Origin: Rhizobiaceae bacterium
Lineage (GTDB): Bacteria; Pseudomonadota; Alphaproteobacteria; Rhizobiales; Rhizobiaceae
Length of the DNA stretch: 64,000 nt
Direction of reading: 5' to 3'
NCBI GenBank assembly: GCA_019635775.1
Contig: JAHBYU010000008.1
Location: 124,001-188,000 of the forward strand
A program made the translations under genes and the position numbers. Below are positions 19,892 through 28,218 of the stretch, piece after piece (within the stretch, counting starts at the first letter, position 1; each line of letters begins with the position of its first letter). The notes under the pieces were generated by a model. That model was not told the DNA's origin and searched no databases. It saw nothing but the letters and a program-made list of their open reading frames with translations.

Positions 19892-21211
19892 TTACGCGTC
19901 TGGCGTTATCCTGCGCAGCACGGCCTTCTGTGCCGCAGGTCGCGCAGGTCCGATCGTGTAGGCCTCGCGGATCGCAGCCGCAGCCATCTCGGCATCGGAC
20001 TTCGATCGCGCATGGACGATGGCAAGAGGTTCCCCCCTGACCGCCTCGGCACCCACCGGGAGAAGCCCGGTGATGCCGACCGCATGGTCGATCGCGTCTT
20101 CCGGGGCGGAGCGCCCGCCTCCCAGAGCGACAACGGCAACGCCAATGTCGCGTGTAGCAATGCCGGTGACGAAACCCTTCTTCTCGGCCGCCACTGCAAA
20201 CTCGACAGGAGCCTTGGGCAGATAGGTCAACGGGCGCTCCATGAAATCCGCCGGACCGCCAAGGATCGAGACCATCCTTCCAAAGATCTCGGCGGCGCGC
20301 CCGCTGTCGAGCGCCTTAGTGGCGCGATCGACACCCTCCTTGTTGGAACCCGCGATACCGGTCGCGATGAGCATTTCGGCGGCGAGCGCGATCGTCACTT
20401 CCTCGAGTCGCCGGTCACGTTTGCGCCCGGCAAGGAAATCCACTGCATTGATCACCTCGACGGCATTGCCGGCGGCCGACGCCAGCGGTTCGTTCATGCC
20501 GGTGATGAGAGCTGTCGTGCGTGTCCCGGCACCGTTGGCAACCTCGACAAGGCTCTTCGCCAACTCGGTGGCGTCGCGGCTCTTCTGCATGAAAGCCCCA
20601 TTGCCGACCTTGACGTCGAGCACGAGGGATTCGAGGCCGGCTGCGAGTTTCTTCGACAGGATAGACGCGGTGATGAGCGGCACGGATTCGACCGTCGCCG
20701 TTACGTCCCGGATCGCGTAGAAGCGCTTGTCGGCTGGCGCGAGCACCGCCGTCTGGCCTATGATGGCGCAGCCGGCCGTGCGGACTGTCTTGCGAAAGAG
20801 CACGTTGTCAGGCTGGCTGACATAGCCCGGTATCGCGTCCATCTTGTCGAGCGTGCCGCCGGTATGGCCAAGGCCGCGCCCTGAAATCATCGGGACATAG
20901 GCGCCGCATGCGGCGACGATCGGCGCGAGCATGAGCGAGACATTGTCCCCGACGCCCCCCGTGGAGTGCTTGTCTGTGACGGGGCCGGGCAGTTCGGACC
21001 AGTCCAGCGTGTCGCCGGAATCGCGCATGGCCAGCGTAAGCGCCACCGCCTCGTCGCGGCTCATGCCGTTGAAGAAGACGGCCATCGCGAGCGCTGCCAC
21101 CTGACCCTCGGAAACCTTTCCTGACGTTATCCCTGAAACGAAGGCAGCGATCTCACCGGCCGACAAGGGCTTGCGGTCGCGCTTCTTGCGGATGATTTCC
21201 TGCGGCAGCAT
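19892..21211 (-). CDS. deoA: Thymidine phosphorylase
   Basis: 439 aa. It phosphorolyses thymidine to thymine and deoxyribose-1-phosphate. Seen are the N-terminal MLPQEIIRKKRDRKPLS, DKHSTGGVGDNVSLMLAP (phosphate/sugar binding), GRGLGHTGGTLDKMDAIPG and LVLDVKVGNGAFM. The ATG at 21211 aligns with the family start. A TTG at 21217 is better spaced from an AGGAG site and overlaps the punA stop, so it cannot be excluded. Last gene of the cdd-punA-deoA run. Confidence 0.95.
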   Translation of the reverse strand: MLPQEIIRKKRDRKPLSAGEIAAFVSGITSGKVSEGQVAALAMAVFFNGMSRDEAVALTLAMRDSGDTLDWSELPGPVTDKHSTGGVGDNVSLMLAPIVAACGAYVPMISGRGLGHTGGTLDKMDAIPGYVSQPDNVLFRKTVRTAGCAIIGQTAVLAPADKRFYAIRDVTATVESVPLITASILSKKLAAGLESLVLDVKVGNGAFMQKSRDATELAKSLVEVANGAGTRTTALITGMNEPLASAAGNAVEVINAVDFLAGRKRDRRLEEVTIALAAEMLIATGIAGSNKEGVDRATKALDSGRAAEIFGRMVSILGGPADFMERPLTYLPKAPVEFAVAAEKKGFVTGIATRDIGVAVVALGGGRSAPEDAIDHAVGITGLLPVGAEAVRGEPLAIVHARSKSDAEMAAAAIREAYTIGPARPAAQKAVLRRITPDA

Positions 21212-21213
21212 GG

Positions 21214-22017
21214 TCAACTGAAAAGCTCCTCTGCCAGCGCCCGCTTCAGGATCGTGGCAAGCCTGGCGCCGCCGATCGGCGCCATCTCCTTGGTCTCCTC
21301 GTGGGAAAGTTCGCTGCCTGTCATGCCGGCCCCTAGATTGGTGACCACCGAGCAGGCCGCTACCCGAAGCCCAAGGAAACGGGCGAGGATGACCTCGGGT
21401 ACAGTCGACATGCCCACCGCGTCAGCACCCATGATGCGCGCCATGCGGATCTCGGCAGGCGTTTCGAAGGATGGTCCGGAAAACCACATGTAGACGCCCT
21501 TTGTCAGCGGCGTTCCAGTCGCCCGCGCGGACGCCTCGATCGCGTGGCAAAGGCCCGCGTCATATGCCTCCGTCAGGCCGACGAAGCGCTGCTCGCTGCG
21601 CTCGCCGACAAGAGGATTGGCGCCCGAGAAATTAATGTGATCGGTCACCAGCATGACGGAACCCGGCGGCATGTCTTCTCGCAGCGAACCTGCAGCATTG
21701 GTGAGGATAAGCCTGTCGATGCCGAGGGGAGCCAACGTTTCGAGAACCGGGCGCATGACGGCAGCATCGCCGTGTTCGTAATAATGCGCGCGCCCTGCCA
21801 GCAGCAGGACGCTCCTGCCGCCGAGCGTGCCTGCCACGACTTCGCCCGCGTGCCCGCTGACACCGCTCACCGGAAAGCCTGGCAGATCCCCGTAAGGTAT
21901 GCGGACGGGATTCTCGACCTCGTCCGCAAGGGGGCCAAGGCCTGAACCGAGAACGATGGCGATCCCAGGCTTCCGTTCGCCGAGCCGGGATGCAAGGATG
22001 TCGGCCGCTGCATTCAT
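21214..22017 (-). CDS. punA: Purine-nucleoside phosphorylase
   Basis: 267 aa of the PNP/MTAP trimeric family (PNP-I type, like PunA/XapA). It cleaves purine nucleosides with phosphate. Seen are IAIVLGSGLGPLADEVENPV, GRAHYYEHGD, ILTNAAGSLREDMPPGS and VGMSTVPEVILARFLGLRV. The ATG at 22017 overlaps the cdd stop by ATGA and gives the family-length protein; an upstream extension is not family-like. It is probably translationally coupled to cdd and deoA. Confidence 0.93.
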   Translation of the reverse strand: MNAAADILASRLGERKPGIAIVLGSGLGPLADEVENPVRIPYGDLPGFPVSGVSGHAGEVVAGTLGGRSVLLLAGRAHYYEHGDAAVMRPVLETLAPLGIDRLILTNAAGSLREDMPPGSVMLVTDHINFSGANPLVGERSEQRFVGLTEAYDAGLCHAIEASARATGTPLTKGVYMWFSGPSFETPAEIRMARIMGADAVGMSTVPEVILARFLGLRVAACSVVTNLGAGMTGSELSHEETKEMAPIGGARLATILKRALAEELFS

Positions 22018-22406
22018 TTCAGGATGTCTCCGGCAAAGCCGAACGGCAGAATTTCGCCCATCGTGACGGTTTGCGCGACACCGTCCTCGTCGCAAAGATG
22101 CAGCTTCGTGTCAGGCGTAGCGAATTCGGCCAGGCGTTGCCGGCAGCCTCCGCAGGGCGTCACCTTTGCCATGCGCTCCGCGAAAACAGCGATTTCGGTG
22201 ATCTTGCCTCCGCCGCCCATGACGTAGTGTCCGAGGGCGGTGGTCTCCGCACACCAGCCTTCGGGGTAGGAAGCGACCTCGATGTTCGCGCCGGTGAAAA
22301 TACGGCCGTCATCGCAGCGCAGCGCCGCGCCGACGGAAAATTTCGAGTAGGGCGCATAGGCTTTCGCCATTGCGCTTTTTGCCGCTAGAAACAGATCGTG
22401 GGACAT
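22014..22406 (-). CDS. cdd: Cytidine deaminase
   Basis: 130 aa, the tetrameric short form. It deaminates cytidine and deoxycytidine. The zinc site appears as WCAETTALGHYVM (Cys and catalytic Glu) and PCGGCRQRLAEF (two Cys ligands). The N-terminal region AKAYAPYSKFSVGAALRC is typical. The stop overlaps the punA start. Upstream lies the permease gene of a nucleoside-type ABC transporter, 84 bases away. Confidence 0.93.
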   Translation of the reverse strand: MSHDLFLAAKSAMAKAYAPYSKFSVGAALRCDDGRIFTGANIEVASYPEGWCAETTALGHYVMGGGGKITEIAVFAERMAKVTPCGGCRQRLAEFATPDTKLHLCDEDGVAQTVTMGEILPFGFAGDILK

Positions 22407-22489
22407 GAAGCTTCTTTACTTTCCTAAATCGCTACGCCCTCTGGAACGTGAATCGCGTCACGGCCAGCCAGAGTTTGGAGAGTTATGCC

Positions 22490-23461
22490 TTAGCGCTCCT
22501 TGACATAGGGAACACCGCCAGCCCTTGGCGGGATGGCCTTACCGATGAAGCCGGCGAGCAGGATGACGGTCAGCACATAGGGCAGCGCCTGCATGAACTG
22601 TACCGGCACACGGCCGACAATCGGAAGCGGCGTGCCCTGAAGCCGGATCGACAGCGCGTCGAGAAAGCCGAAAAGCAGGCAGGCGAACATCGCCGGCACC
22701 GGTTTCCACTTGGCGAATATCAGGGCCGCGAGAGCTATGTAGCCGCGCCCGGCCGTCATGTCCTTCACGAAACCCGCATTCTGCGACAGCGCCATGTACG
22801 ACCCCGCGAGACCTGTGAGAATGCCTGTGCAGATGACAGCACGGTAGCGAAGCCAGGTCACCGATATGCCGGCCGTATCGACGGCTGCAGGGTTTTCGCC
22901 CACGGCACGCAAACGCAGGCCGAAGCGCGTCCTGAACAGAACCCACCATGTGAAGGGAACGGCAAGGAAGGCGACATAGGCGAGAAGCGAATGTCCAGAA
23001 AGCAGCCCGGAATAGATGTGACCCACAACAGGCACGTCGCGGAGCTGTTCGGCGAAGGGAAGCGTGATGGCGCCGAAACGGCCTTCGGCGGGAAGCGAAG
23101 GGGTGCGCCCACCCTGATTGAACCAGGCCTGCCCGAGAATGATGGTGGAGCCGGCGGCGATGAAGTTGATCGCGACGCCAGAAACGATCTGGTTGCCGCG
23201 ATGGGTAATCGAGGCAAAGCCATGCACAAGCGCCAGTCCGACCGAAACCAGCACGGCCATGACCAGCCCGATCCAAGCCGAGCCGTAGACCGCCGCAGCG
23301 GCCGCGCCCGCGAAAGCACCCGCCAGCATCTTGCCCTCAAGTCCGATGTCGAAGACGCCGGCACGCTCCGAATAGAGACCGGCGAGGCAGGCGAGCAAAA
23401 GCGGCACCGACAGGCGAATGGTGGAATTCAGGACGTTGATGATCGCGTCGACGAGTTCCAT
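22490..23461 (-). CDS. ABC transporter permease, nucleoside (BMP-type) family
   Basis: 323 aa, about eight to nine hydrophobic segments, of the branched permease family (YufQ/NupC-like). Seen are YSERAGVFDIGLEGKMLAGA, GNQIVSGVAINFIAAG and the cytoplasmic loop RAVGENPAAVDTAGIS, which contacts the ATPase. The ATG at 23461 follows the previous gene's stop by one base. The substrate is inferred to be nucleosides from family and the adjoining cdd, punA and deoA. Confidence 0.9.
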   Translation of the reverse strand: MELVDAIINVLNSTIRLSVPLLLACLAGLYSERAGVFDIGLEGKMLAGAFAGAAAAAVYGSAWIGLVMAVLVSVGLALVHGFASITHRGNQIVSGVAINFIAAGSTIILGQAWFNQGGRTPSLPAEGRFGAITLPFAEQLRDVPVVGHIYSGLLSGHSLLAYVAFLAVPFTWWVLFRTRFGLRLRAVGENPAAVDTAGISVTWLRYRAVICTGILTGLAGSYMALSQNAGFVKDMTAGRGYIALAALIFAKWKPVPAMFACLLFGFLDALSIRLQGTPLPIVGRVPVQFMQALPYVLTVILLAGFIGKAIPPRAGGVPYVKER

Positions 23462-23462
23462 G

Positions 23463-24605
23463 TCAGGCGGCCTCTTTCTTCGGCTGACCGATGCCGACGG
23501 AGCGCGGGCTGAAACTTGCAAAGACAGCCTGCACCCAGGGTCTGAACATGTGTTCCAGCGCCCCGGCGAACAGGATGACGAGACCCTGGATGATGACGAT
23601 CATGTCCCTCGATATGTTGGGCATCTCGAAAGCCAGTTCCGCGCCGCCCTGGTAGAGCATGCCGAACAGGATTGCCGCCGGCACGATGCCCGCAGGATGA
23701 GAACGCCCCATCAGTGCCACAGCGATGCCGACGAAGCCGGCTCCCGACACGAAGTCCAGCGAGACATTGTGCTGGTCGCCCATGATCGGGTTGAGCGCCA
23801 TCATGCCGGCGAGCGCGCCGGAGATCAGCATGGTGATGATGATGATGCGCGCCTCGGAGATGCCGGCGTAGCGCGCCGCCTTCGGGCTGAATCCCATCGT
23901 GCGGATCTCGTAGCCCAGCCTGGTGCGCCAGATCAGGATCCACACCACGAAAGCCATGAGCAGCGCAAGCAGGAAGGAGAGATTGAGCGGTGCGGACGGA
24001 CGCACCTTGAGGCCGAATTCGGCGAGCATCCATCCCAGCTTCGGCAACTGTCCGCCCTCGACGAACTGGCGCGTCTGCGGCGCCATCGAGCCGAGCGGCT
24101 TAAGCACGTCGACCAGCATGTAGACCATGACCGAGGCGGCGATGAAGTTGAACATGATCGTGGTGATGACGATGTGCGATCCGCGCTTCGCCTGAAGCCA
24201 GGCCGGGATCAGCGCCCAGAGCGCACCGAACGCGGCAGCGCCGAGAATTGCAAGCGGAAACGTCAGCCACCACGGCAGGACATGGTCGAAGGCAAGGCAG
24301 ACGAGCGCGACGCCAAGGCCAGCAATGTAGGCCTGTCCCTCACCGCCGATGTTGAACAGGCCGCAGTGGAATGCAACGGCGACCGCGAGCCCCGTGAAGA
24401 TGAAGTTGGTCGCATAATAGAGCGTATAGGCGAGGCCGTTTCCGCTGCCGAACGCGCCATCCACGAGAATGATGGCGGCGCGCAAGGGATTCTCACCGAC
24501 CAGCAGGACGACGAGGCCCGCAACCGCGAACGCCACGACAAGATTGATGAGCGGTATCAGCCCGTAGTCAGCCCAAGCCGGAAGCTTTGTGTAGGGCGAG
24601 CTCAC
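23463..24605 (-). CDS. ABC transporter permease, nucleoside (BMP-type) family
   Basis: 380 aa with multiple membrane helices. Family signatures include FHCGLFNIGGEGQAYIAGLG, GSHIVITTIMFNFIAA and the coupling loop RTMGFSPKAARYAGISEAR. It is the partner of the shorter permease downstream (YufP/NupB-like). The start is the GTG at 24605, whose GTGA overlaps the ATPase stop, so it is translationally coupled. Predicted inner-membrane importer subunit. Confidence 0.9.
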   Translation of the reverse strand: MSSPYTKLPAWADYGLIPLINLVVAFAVAGLVVLLVGENPLRAAIILVDGAFGSGNGLAYTLYYATNFIFTGLAVAVAFHCGLFNIGGEGQAYIAGLGVALVCLAFDHVLPWWLTFPLAILGAAAFGALWALIPAWLQAKRGSHIVITTIMFNFIAASVMVYMLVDVLKPLGSMAPQTRQFVEGGQLPKLGWMLAEFGLKVRPSAPLNLSFLLALLMAFVVWILIWRTRLGYEIRTMGFSPKAARYAGISEARIIIITMLISGALAGMMALNPIMGDQHNVSLDFVSGAGFVGIAVALMGRSHPAGIVPAAILFGMLYQGGAELAFEMPNISRDMIVIIQGLVILFAGALEHMFRPWVQAVFASFSPRSVGIGQPKKEAA

Positions 24606-26134
24606 TCCGCGGCCTCCTGCTTTTCCACGCCCGCCATGAGCAGGCCGAGTTCGCCCTCGGTGGCGTCAGGCGTACGCTCACCGACGATGCGGCCGTCGAA
24701 CATGACGAGGATGCGATCCGAAAGCGAGCGGATCTCGTCCAGTTCGACCGACACGAGCAGGACGGCCTTTCCACTGTCGCGCATGGCGATAAGCTGCTTG
24801 TGGATGAATTCGATGGCGCCGACATCCACGCCACGCGTCGGCTGGCCCACGACGAGCACGCCCGGATCCTGCTCCATCTCCCGCGCGAGCACGATCTTCT
24901 GCTGGTTGCCGCCGGAAAAGTTGGCGGTCTTCAAACGGTCGTTGGGCGGCCGTATGTCGAACTTTGCGATTTTCTCCCGCGCATCGGCGCGGATGGCATC
25001 GAGGTCGAGAAACGGCCCCTTCAGATATTGTGGCTTGTCGTGATAGCCGAGAATGGAATTCTCGCTTTCCTCGAAGGCGAGCACGAGGCCGACGTGATGC
25101 CGATCCTCGGGCACATGGGCAAGGCCGCGATCGCGCAACTCCCCCGGATCGACATGGCCGGTGACGTCTATCGGTTTTCCATCGAGCAGGACCGTGCCCG
25201 AGGCGGCACGCCTTATGCCCGAAATTGCTTCCAGCAGCTCCGACTGCCCGTTGCCGGCGACACCAGCGATCCCGACGATCTCGCCGGCGCGGACATCGAA
25301 GGAGACGTCCTTGACCATGGTGACGCCGCGCGAATCCCTGACAGTCAGGTTGCTTACCGATAGCTTGACGCCGGCAGGTTTGGCCGCGCCCTTCTCGACC
25401 CGCAGCAGGACCCTGCGGCCGACCATCAGTTCGGCCAGTTCCTCGACCGTTGTGTCAGACGTCTTGCGCGTTGCCACGATGGTGCCCTGGCGCATCACGG
25501 CGACGGTCTCGGTGATCGCCATGATCTCACGCAGCTTGTGCGTGATCAGCACGATCGTCTTGCCCTGCTCCTTGAGCTGTCCGAGTATCCGGAAAAGGTG
25601 GTCGGCTTCGGCGGGCGTCAAAACACCGGTCGGCTCATCGAGGATCAAAATATCGGCGCCGCGGTACAGCGCCTTCAGGATTTCGACGCGCTGCTGCAAG
25701 CCGACAGGCAGTTCTTCGATGATGGCGTCCGGATCGACCTCGAGGCCGTATTCCCGTTCAAGCCGCTCCAGTTCCGATCGTGCATTGGCGATCGAGCGCT
25801 TGAGCAGGGCCTCGTTTTCCGCGCCGAGGATGATGTTCTCGATGACCGTGAAGTTCTGCACCAGCATGAAATGCTGATGCACCATGCCTATGCCAAGCGC
25901 GATGGCGTCGTTCGGTGTCCTGATGGAGGCAGGACGGCCGCCGACTTTGATCTCGCCACTGTCGGCCTGGTAAAAGCCATAGAGAATGGACATCAGGGTC
26001 GACTTGCCGGCCCCGTTTTCGCCCACGATACCCAGGATCGAGCCGCGCTCGATGACCAGGTTGATGTCTCGATTGGCGTGGACCGTCCCGAAGCTCTTGT
26101 TGATTCCAACAAGTTCGATTGCAGCTTCAGCCAT
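24602..26134 (-). CDS. ABC transporter ATPase with two nucleotide-binding domains
   Basis: 510 aa, two ABC domains in tandem as in RbsA, MglA and YufO/NupA. In the first, Walker A is GENGAGKSTLMSILYG, then MVHQHFMLV (Q-loop) and ILILDEPTGVLTPAEAD. The second has the degenerate GVAGNGQSELLEAISG and the signature FSGGNQQKIVLAREM. It energises import by the two permeases. No BMP-family binding protein gene follows or precedes it in the window; slyX lies upstream on the other strand. Confidence 0.93.
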   Translation of the reverse strand: MAEAAIELVGINKSFGTVHANRDINLVIERGSILGIVGENGAGKSTLMSILYGFYQADSGEIKVGGRPASIRTPNDAIALGIGMVHQHFMLVQNFTVIENIILGAENEALLKRSIANARSELERLEREYGLEVDPDAIIEELPVGLQQRVEILKALYRGADILILDEPTGVLTPAEADHLFRILGQLKEQGKTIVLITHKLREIMAITETVAVMRQGTIVATRKTSDTTVEELAELMVGRRVLLRVEKGAAKPAGVKLSVSNLTVRDSRGVTMVKDVSFDVRAGEIVGIAGVAGNGQSELLEAISGIRRAASGTVLLDGKPIDVTGHVDPGELRDRGLAHVPEDRHHVGLVLAFEESENSILGYHDKPQYLKGPFLDLDAIRADAREKIAKFDIRPPNDRLKTANFSGGNQQKIVLAREMEQDPGVLVVGQPTRGVDVGAIEFIHKQLIAMRDSGKAVLLVSVELDEIRSLSDRILVMFDGRIVGERTPDATEGELGLLMAGVEKQEAAE

Positions 26135-26295
26135 GCGGCCGGGCCCCCATTTTCTTCTTGTGGAGAACAGCTAGCATGCCGCATACCGACTGCCAATCTC
26201 GACCCCGCGATGCATCTCGACAAATCCGGCCGGGATTGTCAATTTCCAGAAAGATGCCGTCAGGGCATGTGGAGATGCCACAGGAGTTTTGCCTT

Positions 26296-26514
26296 ATGAC
26301 GACTGACGATCCCGTTGTGGACCGCCTGACAACGCTTGAAATTCGAGCTGCCGAGCAGGAAAAGACGATCGAGGAACTCTCGGGGCAACTTGCAGAGCAG
26401 TGGAAGGCGATCGAAGGATTGCGCAGAAAGCTGGACGTGCTGACGGAACGCTTCTTGACGCTTGAGGAACAAGTGGCGCCGGAGGTGCCGGTGACAAAGC
26501 CGCCTCACTGGTAA
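26296..26514 (+). CDS. slyX: SlyX family protein
   Basis: 72 aa, almost wholly a heptad-patterned coiled coil from about residue 8 to 55 (RLTTLEIRAAEQEKTIEELS and onward), then a short tail ending PPHW. The PPHW ending is a typical SlyX feature. GGAG lies 10 bases before the ATG at 26296. The longer upstream frame is not similar to the family. The function is unknown. Confidence 0.85.
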   Translation: MTTDDPVVDRLTTLEIRAAEQEKTIEELSGQLAEQWKAIEGLRRKLDVLTERFLTLEEQVAPEVPVTKPPHW

Positions 26515-26536
26515 GGACGCCGCACTTGGTGGGAAC

Positions 26537-27082
26537 GTGACGATGGGGGATGGGGGGGATCGCATGGAAAGGGCGGCGCGCTATGTGCTCGGCCTGATGG
26601 ATCACGACGAGCGCGAACGGGCCGAACGCGACCTTGAGGTCGATCCGGCCTTTCGTGACGCCATGCTGACGGTCGCCAAACGCATGCAGGTGTTCGGCAG
26701 CAACAGGCAAACCGATGCCGTCGCGAGCGCGGCGAGGCACGATCCGTGGCGCCAGATCAAGGACCGTATCGACGCCATGCCTCAGATGCGGCCGGTGGAG
26801 CCGTCGGCTGCTCTTCGTCCGGGCACGCAACCTGTTTTCGCGGAAGATCGGCAGAAGCGCGACATTCCGGAAAGGCAGGCGACCTTCGGGCGACGCAAGT
26901 CAGATTTCTACAAGATGCCGGTTTCTCTGCCGGAACAGGAGGTCACGCGGGTAGGGCTTCATTCAGCGCCAGGACGTACCGCCCTGGCGCTCGCGATTGC
27001 GCTGATCGCTGCGTTCGCGCTCGGCTATGTGGCTGGCATTTCGTCGGCTGATAGGACGCCGATTGCGACGTCGCCAAACTAG
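26537..27082 (+). CDS. Anti-sigma-factor-like membrane protein
   Basis: About 181 aa from GTG 26537; ATG at 26543 or 26564 is also possible, the last behind a GGGGGG stretch. The N-terminal part RAARYVLGLMDHDERERAER and DPAFRDAML resembles the ZAS/RskA-like anti-sigma N-domain. One membrane segment near residue 155 (LALAIALIAAFALGYVAGI) gives a cytoplasmic N-terminus and a tiny outer tail. No sigma factor gene is adjacent, so the partner is unknown and the role is an inference. Confidence 0.55.
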   Translation: MTMGDGGDRMERAARYVLGLMDHDERERAERDLEVDPAFRDAMLTVAKRMQVFGSNRQTDAVASAARHDPWRQIKDRIDAMPQMRPVEPSAALRPGTQPVFAEDRQKRDIPERQATFGRRKSDFYKMPVSLPEQEVTRVGLHSAPGRTALALAIALIAAFALGYVAGISSADRTPIATSPN

Positions 27083-27106
27083 GCGCTTCGTTCTGCTGCA
27101 CAAACA

Positions 27107-27135
27107 AAAAAGGCCGCCTTGCGGGCGGCCTTTTT
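27107..27135. terminator. Bidirectional intrinsic terminator
   Basis: GGCCGCC (27112-27118), loop TTGCG, GGCGGCC (27124-27130), with A-run before and T-run after. It lies between the convergent anti-sigma-like gene and the pilin gene and can terminate both. Confidence 0.9.
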
Positions 27136-27161
27136 GTTCAGCCGGTCGAGACCGGCGCTGA

Positions 27162-27326
27162 TTACTTCAGTTCGTCAGCGATGTCGTTGAACTTGCTGCC
27201 GATCGAGTTGCCGACTGCGCCAGCGCCGACCATGATGGCCAGAGCGATAAGGGCAGCGATCAGACCGTATTCGATGGCGGTCGCGCCGGATTCGTCATTC
27301 ACAAAGCGTGCAAAAAGCTTCGACAT
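27162..27326 (-). CDS. Flp-family type IVb pilin
   Basis: 54 aa. The prepilin motif DESGATAIEYGLIAALIALA carries the Gly before the cleavage site and the conserved Glu-Tyr, as in Flp/PilA pilins of the Tad system. After processing only a hydrophobic helix and a short tail (VGNSIGSKFNDIADELK) remain. GGAG lies 7 bases before the ATG at 27326. No prepilin peptidase or Tad ATPase gene is near. Confidence 0.93.
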   Translation of the reverse strand: MSKLFARFVNDESGATAIEYGLIAALIALAIMVGAGAVGNSIGSKFNDIADELK

Positions 27327-27330
27327 GGTA

Positions 27331-27410
27331 GAGCTCCTACTCCGTGTTACAGCACTTCCGTCAACTTCTGTGACCGGTTGATCGGATGGGCACACTGTAC
27401 GGAGGAGCTC
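27331..27410 (-). promoter_or_regulatory. Leader inverted repeat covering the pilin ribosome-binding site
   Basis: In the transcript sense, GAGCTCCTCCGT at the upstream end can pair with ACGGAG-TAG-GAGCTC, which contains the pilin Shine-Dalgarno sequence, leaving a 3-base bulge. The loop between is about 60 bases. If transcription starts upstream of 27410, this would mask the ribosome-binding site. Confidence 0.4.
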
Positions 27411-27666
27411 TTTCAAACGGCTTAAGAAACAGCCTTACCGAAACGTTGCCCGCTTCGGCTCAAATCTTGGTAAAGAGAAGCAAAATCCCCAGGAACCCGC
27501 TGATGACGGGCCAGCGGCAGAAACGTCCCCCTTTATATAAGGGCAGGATGAGCAAGGCCGGGCCTGTCCACCCGTATGGATGCGTAGCGAACGGCCCAAC
27601 GGCTTAACGGTTGGTTCACCAATCTCGTTCATCTTCCGTTGAACGTAATTCGCGTCGGGGGTTGTC

Positions 27667-28077
27667 ATGGCGAAGCTTGCTCTGTCTCTGGGACTTTCCC
27701 TTCTGGTCCTGTCCGGAGCAACTGCGTTCGCCGATACCGGGATCGACGTGGTGATGAACCAGGCGAAGGTAATCAAGCTGGCGCGCGCCGCCGACACGAT
27801 CATCGTCGGCAATCCCGAAATCGCTGACGCCGCGGTTCAGGACGCCTCCACGATCGTTCTCACGGGTCGCGGTTTCGGCGTGACCAATCTCGTCGTGCTC
27901 GATGCCGAAGGCGGTCCCATTATCGACGAGCAGATCACGGTCAGCCGCTCGACCGCCTCGACGGTCCGCATCTATCGTCGTTCCGCTGTACAGACAATGT
28001 CCTGTACGCCGTACTGCGAGGGCTCGTACAAGAGCGAGGCGGAACTGACATCCGAAAGCGAAATCCGCGGCGACTGA
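27667..28077 (+). CDS. Exported protein with pilus-assembly secretin N-terminal domain
   Basis: 136 aa. A signal peptide (MAKLALSLGLSLLVLSGATA) is followed by the small domain found at the N-terminus of CpaC/RcpA-type secretins: VMNQAKVIKLARAADTIIVG, NPEIADAAVQD and IVLTGRGFGVTNLVVLD. The secretin barrel itself is missing; the protein ends after a Cys-pair tail (MSCTPYCEGSY). It is therefore a stand-alone periplasmic version, next to Flp/TadE genes. A role in pilus assembly is inferred. Confidence 0.8.
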   Translation: MAKLALSLGLSLLVLSGATAFADTGIDVVMNQAKVIKLARAADTIIVGNPEIADAAVQDASTIVLTGRGFGVTNLVVLDAEGGPIIDEQITVSRSTASTVRIYRRSAVQTMSCTPYCEGSYKSEAELTSESEIRGD

Positions 28078-28109
28078 AGGTCGTCGGCGTTGTCAGCCAC
28101 CACATGGTC

Positions 28110-28132
28110 AACGGACGGTTAAACCCGACGTT
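28110..28132. promoter_or_regulatory. Imperfect palindrome upstream of the TadE-like genes
   Basis: AACG-N3-GGTT-A-AACC-N3-CGTT, symmetric around 28121, lies 87 bases before the TadE-like start. It could be an operator. No regulator is known for it and no firm promoter was placed. Confidence 0.25.
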
Positions 28133-28218
28133 ACAATTGCGAGCGACAACAAAACGTCACTTCAACTGGGCTCGTGTAGGTTACGCCAATACCGAAGTGT
28201 AGTGGCAGAGGCCTCCGC

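Noticed and set aside
23418-25043. 541-codon plus-strand frame opposite the nucleoside permease and ATPase genes
   Set aside because: Antisense to well-conserved transporter genes; the composition is unlike a real protein.
27604-27618. TTAA-N7-TTCA as a CtrA site ahead of the secretin-domain gene
   Set aside because: Half-site mismatch; weaker than the full match at 19185, so not reported as a site.
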